Source: Clostridia bacterium (GTDB taxonomy: Bacteria > Bacillota > Clostridia > Saccharofermentanales > Saccharofermentanaceae). From it: 9,235 bases of DNA. Location of the stretch: positions 1 through 9,235 of the forward strand of contig JADGQQ010000131.1 of NCBI GenBank assembly GCA_017881645.1, written 5' to 3'. The notes beneath the pieces are model-generated. The model was not told where the DNA came from, did not search any database, and worked only from the letters and a program-made list of their open reading frames with translations. The position numbers and the translations under genes were made by a program. Of this stretch, positions 1 through 6,351 are shown piece by piece (the stretch's first letter is position 1; every line of letters starts with the position of its first letter).

Positions 1-1571
1 CGCTGGTGATCGTGCTCGGATTGTTTCTCTCCCGCCGCATGTCGGCGCACATGGCGGCGCTCGCCGGACTTGTTGCGACGCTGCTGGTGGCGTGCGGCAT
101 TTACGGCATGCCCGTTTCACTGGCCGCGGCGGCGTCCGCGTACGGATTTCTGTACGGGCTCTTCCCCATCGGCTGGATTGTCGTCAGTGCGCTGTTTGTG
201 TATGAGGTCACGGTGCAGACCGGCACGTTCGACATCGTGAAGGCATCCATTTCGTCCATCACCGGTGACATACGCATTCAGGTATTGCTGATCGCCTTTT
301 GCTTCGGTGCTTTTATCGAAGGAGCTGCTGGATTCGGAACGCCTGTTGCCATCTCCACCGCCATGTTGATTGGACTCGGCATTCCCGCCGTTGCAGCGTC
401 GCGGCTGACGCTTCTCGGCAACACGGTACCGGTGGCATTCGCGGCGCTCGGCACTCCGGTGATCGCGTTGGCGTCGGTCACCGGACTTTCCGTGATCGGA
501 CTCAGTGCAATGATCGGCCGGCAGCTTTTTTTGATCGCACTTCTTATTCCGTTTTACCTTCTCTGGATCTTCGCCGGATGGAAGCGCATGCTGGAAGTCT
601 GGCCGGCGTGTACCGTTGCCGGAGGGAGCTTCGCTTTGACGCAGTTGCTCATCAGCAATTACAGCGGGCCATGGATTGTTGGACTTGCAAGCGGCATTAC
701 ATCGCTGGCGTCGCTGTTGATACTTTTAAGATTCTGGAAGCCGAAAAATCTTCACGCAGAAGACGGCCATCCGTCTGCAAAAAATTTCCCTTCCTACTCG
801 CGGCGGGAATACGCCCGTGCCTGGGCGCCATGGTTTATACTTTCGCTCTTCGTATTTCTGTGGGGAATGCCGCCGATAAAATCTGCGCTGGAAAGCATTG
901 AAGGCACCGCCCTCACCAGCATTCCCGTACCGATGCTTCATCTTTCTGTGATACGGAATGTGCCATTGGTCCCGACGCCCCGGCCGGAAAAAGCGCTCTT
1001 CACTTTCAACTGGCTAACCATCACGGGAACAGCTCTCTTCTTGTCCGGTGTACTGAGCGCATTGCTGCTTGGGGTAACACCAATCGACATAGGAAAGATT
1101 TTTCTTCGCACGCTGAAGCGCATTTTTCGTTCACTGCTCGCGATTGCATTCATGCTTGCATTCGCGTTCACGATCCGGTATGGCGGTTTGGATGCGACGC
1201 TCGGACTTGTCTTTGCAAGCACCGGTGTGCTGTTTCCTTTTTTCTCTCCGCTGCTCGGATGGCTCGGCGTTGCGATCACGGGAAGCGACACCACCTCCAA
1301 TGTTCTCTTCGGCAACATGCAGCAGGTGACAGCGCAAGCGCTGGGGATCTCACCGATTCTCGCGGCGGCCTCACAGAGCGCCGGCGGAGTGATCGGCAAG
1401 ATGGTCTCGACGCAAAGCATTGTAGTTGCGTGCGCCGCCACCAATTCTCAGGGAGAAGAAGGACGTATCCTCCGCTCCGTTCTTCTCCCCAGCATCTTGC
1501 TCGTGGTTGTTATGGGATTTTTGGTGATGCTGTTTGCGTATGTCGTGCCATGGATGATTCCTCAAAATTAG
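1..1571 (+). CDS. lldP: L-lactate permease (LctP family), 5'-truncated by the window
   Basis: A multi-pass inner-membrane transporter of the lactate permease family, which imports L-lactate (often also D-lactate or glycolate) with protons. The frame is already open at the window edge. A GTG at position 6 could be read as a start, but comparison from memory with E. coli LldP suggests about 22-25 N-terminal residues lie upstream, so I treat the gene as partial. Counting from position 6, family signatures are plain: YGFLYGLFPIGWIVVSALFVY near residues 46-66, FCFGAFIEGAAGFGTPVA near 98-115, and GSDTTSNVLFGNMQQVTAQ and GGVIGKMVSTQSIVVACAATN in the C-terminal quarter. Hydrophobic segments alternate with short loops throughout, and a longer polar loop lies at about residues 245-270. 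No frameshift is seen. No lactate-utilisation genes follow it, so any operon partner would be upstream. The TAG stop is at 1569-1571. Confidence 0.95.
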   Translation, partial: LVIVLGLFLSRRMSAHMAALAGLVATLLVACGIYGMPVSLAAAASAYGFLYGLFPIGWIVVSALFVYEVTVQTGTFDIVKASISSITGDIRIQVLLIAFCFGAFIEGAAGFGTPVAISTAMLIGLGIPAVAASRLTLLGNTVPVAFAALGTPVIALASVTGLSVIGLSAMIGRQLFLIALLIPFYLLWIFAGWKRMLEVWPACTVAGGSFALTQLLISNYSGPWIVGLASGITSLASLLILLRFWKPKNLHAEDGHPSAKNFPSYSRREYARAWAPWFILSLFVFLWGMPPIKSALESIEGTALTSIPVPMLHLSVIRNVPLVPTPRPEKALFTFNWLTITGTALFLSGVLSALLLGVTPIDIGKIFLRTLKRIFRSLLAIAFMLAFAFTIRYGGLDATLGLVFASTGVLFPFFSPLLGWLGVAITGSDTTSNVLFGNMQQVTAQALGISPILAAASQSAGGVIGKMVSTQSIVVACAATNSQGEEGRILRSVLLPSILLVVVMGFLVMLFAYVVPWMIPQN

Positions 1572-1675
1572 GGACACCAAGCGTCTCTCGATTCCGCTTG
1601 GGAACCGTGGCTCGACGACCACCGAGCATGGTTCGGCTGGGCTGACCATGACAGCCGAGGTATCCGAGGAGTCCC
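1571..1675 (+). other. Possible folded RNA/DNA element downstream of the permease
   Basis: Several inverted repeats are packed into about 105 bases. CCAAGCG (1577-1583) pairs with CGCTTGG (1595-1601). GCTCG (1610-1614) pairs with CGAGC (1623-1627). TCGGCTG (1633-1639) pairs with CAGCCGA (1652-1658). The whole could be closed by GGGAC (1571-1575) and GTCCC (1671-1675). An alternative pairing is CATGGT (1628-1633) with ACCATG (1645-1650). There is no T-tract directly after it, so it is not a standard intrinsic terminator, and it does not match a tRNA. It may be a 3'-UTR structure, a small repeat element, or chance in GC-rich DNA. The pairing was found by eye, without energy calculation. Confidence 0.3.
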
Positions 1676-1707
1676 ACTTCTGAAATGTCTCCGGAGGGCT
1701 TTTCTTC

Positions 1708-1736
1708 TTGAATTGACTCCACAATCAAGCTATATT
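1708..1736 (+). promoter_or_regulatory. Sigma70-like promoter for the S41 protein gene
   Basis: TTGAAT (1708-1713) and TATATT (1731-1736) are separated by exactly 17 bases, a near-consensus vegetative promoter. Transcription would start near 1743, giving a leader of about 57 nt before the ATG at 1800. The same pattern (TTGAAA-N17-TATATT) precedes the methyltransferase at 5372-5400, which supports both calls. Confidence 0.55.
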
Positions 1737-1799
1737 AGCGGCAGAAATCCATGCACTTCGGACCTCAATTGAGGCTCTTTCATTTCCAGCGGAGAATAG

Positions 1800-4139
1800 A
1801 TGAATCGTCCCATCGAAGTTATCCTTCTTCTTTGCTGCCTTGTTCCTTTCAACGTGACGAGTGCTCCCGCACAAGAGAAGTCAAGTCCCGAACCTCAACA
1901 GCGCCTGTCATCTCTCTGCAGGTTGTGGGGGACGCTTAAATATTTTCACCCCTATCTCGCCTATCGCAACATTGATTGGGACAGTGCCTTTGTGGCTGCA
2001 GTTCCACTCGTTCGTTCTGCTGCAAGCTCCAGCGAATATGAACGAGCGCTTAGGGCAATGACGGACGCACTCGGAGATCCCATCACACGAGTGTTCTCGG
2101 AGAGCCCGAAGATGGCAAATCAATATTTCAAAAAATCATTCTACTATGAATTCTCGGCCGACAGCATTCTCATTTTCCACGTTCACAACTATTCTTACCT
2201 CACGAACTCCTTTTATGCACAAAAGGTGTTCCGTGCGGTAGCAAGTCAATTACCGAAAGCCCTCGGCGCTGTATTTGATCTGCGTTCTCCGGTTCCCTTG
2301 ACCAAATCAGAACATGGCTCGTTGAATGACATATTCAGTTCCTCCGAAATGGAGAACAAACTTGCTGCCGGTCCTGTATCATCTCCGGGCGAACGACGGC
2401 GACTCTATTCCGGATTCCCAAACGAGACTGGATCTTCCTCTGGAGGCTACTGGTCTTCTTTCGTTATGACGGATGGACAACCGATTGTACCTGATGGACC
2501 AGGATTCAAGCATCCGGTTGTATTTGTTGTGAACCAGTTTGCCGAGATTCCCAAAATCGCTTTGGCACTCCGGTCTTCTCACCAGGCAACAATCATCTCA
2601 GAAGGAACTGCCTCAGATGCATCAGTCGTAACCACACACCGGTTCGATGCAGGCGAGGGAATCAATGTAGAATTCAGGCTTGGAGAAATAGTCTCCGGCG
2701 ATGGTTCGATTGGACTACAGGCGCGCAGGGTTCCGGCTCCCGATTCGGGGTTGGGAGAAGAAGCACTGCGGGTTGCTCTTGCCATGGCCAGAGGGACAAA
2801 TTCGCATGAGTCCGACACTCAAAAGGCTCCAGTGGTTGCTGCACCTCCAAGAAACAATGCCTATCCTGCAATGCGTTATCCGGCGGTTGCGTACCGCCTG
2901 CTCGCCGCTGCGAGAATATGGTCGGTCTTCAACCACTTCTTCCCGTACAGCCATCTCATGGAAACAACGTGGGATTCCATTCTCTCAGTCTCTATTCCGG
3001 ACTTTGCAGCGGCTCGCGATTCTATCGAATATGGGTTGGCGATCGCCAGAATGATCGCCCGTTCTCATGATACCCATGTGCGCGCAATGAACAGTCCCCA
3101 TGTACATTTTTGGGGAGTAGGTTCGCCTCCGTTTCTCGTGCAGTTCATCGAACAGAAAGCCGTGGTCACTCATCTCCTCGATAGCACGAATTCCCTGGCC
3201 GCCGGCATTAGGATCGGAGATATAGTCACAACTGTTGATGGCGAAGATGTCGGAGCGAGGATGCGGCGTTTTACTCCATATGTTTCAGCGTCAACGCCGC
3301 AATCGCTTTTGAGTTCCCTTGCCGGATTCATTATTCGTGGTCCCGACAGCAGCATTGGTACGTATGGACTACAGGATGCGAATGGAAAAACGAAGACGAT
3401 ACATATTCTTCGAAGAGCAGGCAACAGAAATCTGTTGAAAAGTTGGCGCTCTGGGGAGATCTTCAAAATATTGCCTGGAAACATAGGGTATGTAGATCTT
3501 GAACGGTTGCCCGTGAGTCTCGTTGATAGTATGTTTTCAGCCTTTAGGAATACAAAAGCCATCATTTTTGACGACAGAGGATATCCGATGGGCACGGCGT
3601 GGCAAATATCTCCTCGACTATCGGAGCAGTCAGAGCCTGTAGCGGCTTTGTTCTCCCGGCCCGTGGTAGCATATCCGGACGGACGAAGCGGGCAACGTGC
3701 CGAGCAGACGGAAGTCTACTCTTTCAAGCAGTCAATTCCCGCAACAGACAAATGGCGCTATAAGGGCTCTACCGTGTTGTTAATCGATGAACGAGCCATC
3801 AGTCAGGCAGAACACACCGGGCTCTTTCTCAAGGCGGCAAGTGATATTACTTTTGTCGGGAGCGGTACGACCGGAGCCAATGGAGATGTGACCGAGTTTA
3901 TTCTTCCCGGCGGAATTACTGTTCGGTTGACCGGGCAGAATGTTCGATTTCCTGATGGAAGGCAACTGCAGCGTATCGGCCTTGTTCCCGACATTGAAGT
4001 GCGGCCAACCGTCAGAGGTTTTCGTGCCGGCCGCGACGAAGTTCTTGACAAGGCAATCGCCTACTTGAATAGAAAGCTCACAAAGAAATCGTTGCCCAGC
4101 GGCCATATCTTCGGGCATCAGCAATTCCAGCGTCGTTGA
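1800..4139 (+). CDS. Secreted S41-family peptidase-like protein with duplicated architecture
   Basis: A 779-residue exported protein of the S41 (C-terminal processing/tricorn-core-like) peptidase family. The start is supported by GGAG at 1791-1794, 5 nt before the ATG, and by a signal peptide: a hydrophobic stretch at residues 7-17 and a likely cleavage after SAPA near residue 25. Two similar halves are visible. Half 1 has LWGTLKYFHPYL...DWDSAF (about 42-65), a sheet segment AVFDLRS near 155-161, and FVVNQFAEIPKIALAL near 242-257. Half 2 has IWSVFNHFFPYS...TWDSIL (about 373-396), a DTH motif at 424-426, a PDZ-like domain (about 444-500), IIFDDRGYPMG near 587-597, and the active-site region ERAISQAEHTGLFLK. 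Ser668 there is the likely nucleophile, followed by GTTGANGDV and RFPDGRQLQRIGLVPDIEV. Half 1 appears to lack the serine. The Lys of classical CTP proteases is absent, as in tricorn-like members. The substrate is unknown. It appears monocistronic. Confidence 0.85.
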   Translation: MNRPIEVILLLCCLVPFNVTSAPAQEKSSPEPQQRLSSLCRLWGTLKYFHPYLAYRNIDWDSAFVAAVPLVRSAASSSEYERALRAMTDALGDPITRVFSESPKMANQYFKKSFYYEFSADSILIFHVHNYSYLTNSFYAQKVFRAVASQLPKALGAVFDLRSPVPLTKSEHGSLNDIFSSSEMENKLAAGPVSSPGERRRLYSGFPNETGSSSGGYWSSFVMTDGQPIVPDGPGFKHPVVFVVNQFAEIPKIALALRSSHQATIISEGTASDASVVTTHRFDAGEGINVEFRLGEIVSGDGSIGLQARRVPAPDSGLGEEALRVALAMARGTNSHESDTQKAPVVAAPPRNNAYPAMRYPAVAYRLLAAARIWSVFNHFFPYSHLMETTWDSILSVSIPDFAAARDSIEYGLAIARMIARSHDTHVRAMNSPHVHFWGVGSPPFLVQFIEQKAVVTHLLDSTNSLAAGIRIGDIVTTVDGEDVGARMRRFTPYVSASTPQSLLSSLAGFIIRGPDSSIGTYGLQDANGKTKTIHILRRAGNRNLLKSWRSGEIFKILPGNIGYVDLERLPVSLVDSMFSAFRNTKAIIFDDRGYPMGTAWQISPRLSEQSEPVAALFSRPVVAYPDGRSGQRAEQTEVYSFKQSIPATDKWRYKGSTVLLIDERAISQAEHTGLFLKAASDITFVGSGTTGANGDVTEFILPGGITVRLTGQNVRFPDGRQLQRIGLVPDIEVRPTVRGFRAGRDEVLDKAIAYLNRKLTKKSLPSGHIFGHQQFQRR

Positions 4140-4205
4140 CTCTTTTGAGACTGTGAAAATCCAAAGACATAGAATACGACAATATCATACCGGACGGACA
4201 AAATA

Positions 4206-4649
4206 ATGGAACCCTCACCACTCACCGACAAAAACATTTTCCCCACGGAAGAGGTTATCTTCTCCCACATCGGGAAGTCCAAATCACTCTGGCTCTCTTT
4301 TTGGGGGCAGATGCACAAAGACCATCCGGATTTTGCTGAAGAATGGAGATACTACAACGACGGCAAACGCTGGCTTTTGAAAGTGACAAGGAAAAAGAAA
4401 ACGGTCTTCTGGCTTTCCATCATTCCGAAAGCGTTCAGAATCACTTTTTACTTCAACGAAAAGGCAAAAGAACTGATTCTGAACAGTGCCATTCCCGACG
4501 CATTGAAAGACCAATACACAAACGGGAAGCGGTATAACAAAATCCGGGGCGTGACGATTGTCTGTACAAAGAAAAGAGACCTTGCTTCTGCAGCGGCGTT
4601 GATGGAGATCAAGAGCGGGTTGAAATGGACCTCACGGAAAAAGATCTAG
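4206..4649 (+). CDS. DUF3788 family protein
   Basis: A 147-residue soluble protein with no signal peptide or membrane segment. It resembles the DUF3788 family of small proteins found mainly in Bacteroidota and Firmicutes, whose function is not known. The features that suggest this are EEWRYYNDGKRWLLKV (residues 45-60), a basic turn followed by the strand TVFWLSI (66-72), the strand FRITFYFNEKAKELI (77-91), a proline-containing helix SAIPDALKDQY (94-104), and a C-terminal helix LASAAALMEIK (126-136). The length is usual for the family. No good Shine-Dalgarno sequence precedes the ATG. It lies 66 bp after the S41 gene and ends 35 bp from the end of the convergent antitoxin gene. I see no evidence that it belongs to the toxin-antitoxin operon. 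The family call is from memory of its sequence pattern. Confidence 0.75.
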   Translation: MEPSPLTDKNIFPTEEVIFSHIGKSKSLWLSFWGQMHKDHPDFAEEWRYYNDGKRWLLKVTRKKKTVFWLSIIPKAFRITFYFNEKAKELILNSAIPDALKDQYTNGKRYNKIRGVTIVCTKKRDLASAAALMEIKSGLKWTSRKKI

Positions 4650-4684
4650 CTACAGAGAGCTCGTGGAAAAAATAAGAAACGATG

Positions 4685-4999
4685 TTACCGCGACGATTGA
4701 AGCAATTGCACAGACTTGCGCATAGCCGCTTCGTCGACAAGACGATTCGTCACAAATTTGTGCAAAACGCTGGAGATAAGGGTTTGGTAGGGAATGCCTT
4801 CTTCACGGGAGCGTTGTTTCAGTTGCTCCAGAACCGATTCAGACAGGCGAATGTTTACGTTCCGCGTTTTTCGAATGCTGTCCAGAACGTTTTCTATTCC
4901 GGCCCGTTCTTTCTTTGATACCGGTCGATACGAACTGGCAGATTTTTCGATTTCGCGTTCATCTTTATCAAGTTTTGTTTTCATTGTCTTTTTCTGCAT
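4685..4999 (-). CDS. CopG/ribbon-helix-helix antitoxin (BrnA-like)
   Basis: A 104-residue antitoxin that should neutralise the toxin encoded just upstream on the same strand and repress their shared promoter. The DNA-binding ribbon-helix-helix is at about residues 47-83: strand NVNIRLS (47-53), helix ESVLEQLKQRSREEG (54-68), turn IPYQ, and helix TLISSVLHKFV (73-83). This pattern is typical of CopG-type antitoxins of type II systems. The charged N-terminal 46 residues would be the toxin-binding arm, although in many family members the toxin-binding part lies differently. The longest frame starts at 4999. A second ATG at 4982-4984 (residue 6) has the purine-rich GAAAAAGA just upstream and may be the true start. 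Either way the gene overlaps the toxin gene (32 or 17 bases), so translation is probably coupled. Confidence 0.8.
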   Translation of the reverse strand: MQKKTMKTKLDKDEREIEKSASSYRPVSKKERAGIENVLDSIRKTRNVNIRLSESVLEQLKQRSREEGIPYQTLISSVLHKFVTNRLVDEAAMRKSVQLLQSSR

Positions 5000-5249
5000 A
5001 TTTTTTGTGAAATTTTCGGCTTGGAAAGGCGGTTTTCAATACAATTTTATTCTCGCCGTCCAACACAAACAGCACGGCGTGTATATAGCCTTTGATCGGC
5101 ACGATAAAGACATTTTGCCCCGGGTGTTTCGGGTGCTTCAGAATGTCGATGTACTTTCTTTCTAAAATCAATCGCTCGATTTCTTCGAACGAGAGTTTAC
5201 GCTCTTTCTTGAGTTTCCTATTCTTTTCATCATCCCAGATGATGTTCAT
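4968..5249 (-). CDS. BrnT-like type II toxin
   Basis: A 93-residue basic protein, the first gene of the minus-strand toxin-antitoxin operon. The N-terminus IIWDDEKNRKLKKERKLSFEE (residues 3-23) fits the 'W-x-x-x-K-N...G-hydrophobic-S-F-E-E' start of BrnT and its relatives, which are small RelE-fold ribonucleases that stop growth by cutting RNA. A central beta region follows (NVFIVPIKGYIHAVLFVL, 46-63), then IVLKTAFPSRKFHKKY (69-84). The basic PSRKxxKKY end matches the C-terminal catalytic or RNA-binding strand of these toxins. Toxin-before-antitoxin order is as in brnTA. The sequence is divergent from canonical BrnT, so it may belong to a sister toxin family paired with CopG antitoxins. There is no Shine-Dalgarno sequence before the ATG; see the promoter entry. 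Confidence 0.78.
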   Translation of the reverse strand: MNIIWDDEKNRKLKKERKLSFEEIERLILERKYIDILKHPKHPGQNVFIVPIKGYIHAVLFVLDGENKIVLKTAFPSRKFHKKYAEKDNENKT

Positions 5250-5254
5250 GACTG

Positions 5255-5283
5255 AAAGTACTACAATCCGTATACAATGTCAA
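5255..5283 (-). promoter_or_regulatory. Promoter of the toxin-antitoxin operon, possibly leaderless
   Basis: Read on the minus strand, a perfect -35 TTGACA (5278-5283) is followed after 17 bases by TACTTT (5255-5260), which matches the -10 consensus at three positions. Transcription would start near 5248, that is, at the toxin ATG (5247-5249). With no ribosome-binding sequence visible, the toxin message may be leaderless. A weaker alternative -10 (TATACG, further upstream) has no good -35 partner. Confidence 0.45.
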
Positions 5284-5294
5284 TTTCCAATTGT
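5263..5294. promoter_or_regulatory. Candidate antitoxin operator: CAAT repeats and a short dyad
   Basis: ACAAT occurs at 5263-5267 and 5274-5278, exactly 11 bp apart, about one helical turn. It is followed by the dyad CAATT-TCC-AATTG at 5281-5293. The CAAT cores thus begin at 5264, 5275, 5281 and 5288. The array covers the spacer and the -35 box of the toxin promoter, where an autoregulating ribbon-helix-helix antitoxin would be expected to bind. This is an inference from position and repetition. Confidence 0.35.
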
Positions 5295-5371
5295 TGTGGC
5301 ACAGAACGATTCCGAATACCGTATCACGCTCCATCGGACGGCCTTCTTACTCCCACAAAATGTTTTTTTCC

Positions 5372-5400
5372 TTGAAATGGCAACGCAAACAGCCTATATT
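5372..5400 (+). promoter_or_regulatory. Sigma70-like promoter for the methyltransferase gene
   Basis: TTGAAA (5372-5377) and TATATT (5395-5400) are separated by 17 bases. Transcription would begin near 5407, leaving a leader of about 35 nt to the ATG at 5442 or 62 nt to the ATG at 5469. It diverges from the toxin-antitoxin promoter, which lies about 90 bp upstream on the other strand. Confidence 0.55.
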
Positions 5401-5428
5401 GACGCTAATCCCCATGCCTTCCGGGTCA

Positions 5429-5471
5429 TGATGCAGGCGGCATGCATCAACTCATTATTCATACATGTATG
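5429..5471. promoter_or_regulatory. Two dyads over the candidate start codons of the methyltransferase
   Basis: TGATGCA (5429-5435) and TGCATCA (5443-5449) form a 7-bp stem around the 7-base loop GGCGGCA, so the ATG at 5442 and its only G-rich upstream bases sit inside the hairpin. The second dyad, CATACATGTATG (5460-5471), is a perfect 12-bp palindrome containing the ATG at 5469. They could be an RNA structure that controls translation, a protein-binding operator, or chance. Confidence 0.35.
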
Positions 5472-6317
5472 ACCGAATCCAGTCAGCTTCCATTCAAGAA
5501 TTTCTTTAACAACTACATCCTGTCGCATAAGGATCAGTTCTCCGGGAAAACAATTGTGGATTTTCCCGCCGGCAGCGGTGAGACTTCCCGAGTTCTGAGA
5601 CATATTGGCGCCCACGTACTTCCGTTTGATCTATTTCCGGAATATTTTAAGGTGGATGGCCTTGAATGCAAACGAGCCAACATAATGGATGGTATTCCTC
5701 TGCCCGATGCCTCTGCGGACATTCTTATTTGCCAGGAAGGCATAGAACACTTCAGCGATCAACTCTTTGCCCTGAGGGAATTCAACAGGGTACTGAAGAA
5801 CGGCGGACTGCTGGTCATCACGACACCAAACCATTCCAACCTGCGTTCCAAAGTAAGCTATCTGCTTTCGGAAAGCGAACGATTCGGAAGCTTGATGCCT
5901 CCCAATGAGATAGATTCTGTTTGGATGGCCGATGCCGACATCTCCAATGAGGTGTACTGCGGTCATATCTTTCTGATTGGAATTCAAAAACTCAGGGTGC
6001 TATCGAAGCTTGCCGGCTTCAAGATTGTCCGAATAAATCACGAATCGATAAAGCCAACCTCCGCGCTGCTGTTTCCATTCCTCTACCCTCTGATTTTTTT
6101 CATAAACTGGTTCACCTACAAAAAAAATCTCAGGAAAGATAACGGCATTCCTTTTGAATTGAAGCAAGAGGTGTACGGCGAGCTTTTCAAACTCGCAATT
6201 AATCCGCGGCTTCTTGTTGATGGCTCGCTCTTTGTTGAGTTTGCGAAGGAGATGGATTCGGAATTCGTTTCCCGTGGTCTCAAATCCGTACAGAGACGCT
6301 TTGAAGACCCAACATAG
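5442..6317 (+). CDS. Class I SAM-dependent methyltransferase with hydrophobic C-terminal segment
   Basis: A 291-residue methyltransferase of the Methyltransf_11 type. SAM-binding motif I is VDFPAGSGETSR (residues 39-50). An acidic position follows in PFDLFPEYF (61-69, Asp63), then ICQEGIEHFSD (96-106), with the E-x-I-E-H-x-x-D pattern, and GGLLVITTPNH (121-131). These are typical of methyltransferases acting on small molecules, lipids or envelope glycans, but the acceptor cannot be read from the sequence. After the catalytic domain comes a hydrophobic stretch at about 207-224 (LLFPFLYPLIFFINWF) followed by basic residues, suggesting membrane attachment. The ATG at 5442 has only GGCGG at 2 nt before it. 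The ATG at 5469 (residue 10, MTESSQLPF) gives a more natural N-terminus but no ribosome-binding site. The next gene, a secreted protein, begins 34 bp downstream. Confidence 0.85.
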   Translation: MHQLIIHTCMTESSQLPFKNFFNNYILSHKDQFSGKTIVDFPAGSGETSRVLRHIGAHVLPFDLFPEYFKVDGLECKRANIMDGIPLPDASADILICQEGIEHFSDQLFALREFNRVLKNGGLLVITTPNHSNLRSKVSYLLSESERFGSLMPPNEIDSVWMADADISNEVYCGHIFLIGIQKLRVLSKLAGFKIVRINHESIKPTSALLFPFLYPLIFFINWFTYKKNLRKDNGIPFELKQEVYGELFKLAINPRLLVDGSLFVEFAKEMDSEFVSRGLKSVQRRFEDPT

Positions 6318-6351
6318 CTTCACGACAGATACACTCCGATGAGGTGCAATC

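Noticed and set aside
938..1444. Long minus-strand reading frame (168 codons) inside the permease gene
   Set aside because: It lies antisense within a gene with strong family matches, its translation has no recognisable domain, and it has no ribosome-binding site. It is a shadow of the GC-rich permease codons.
1683..1712. Possible terminator: CTCCGGAG followed by TTTTCTTCTT
   Set aside because: CTCCGGAG is a self-palindrome with no room for a loop, so it cannot form a hairpin with the following T-run.
4145..4175. Possible promoter TTGAGA ... TAGAAT before the DUF3788 gene
   Set aside because: The spacing is 19 bp and both hexamers are imperfect. It is too weak to list, although the gene may well have a promoter in this short gap.
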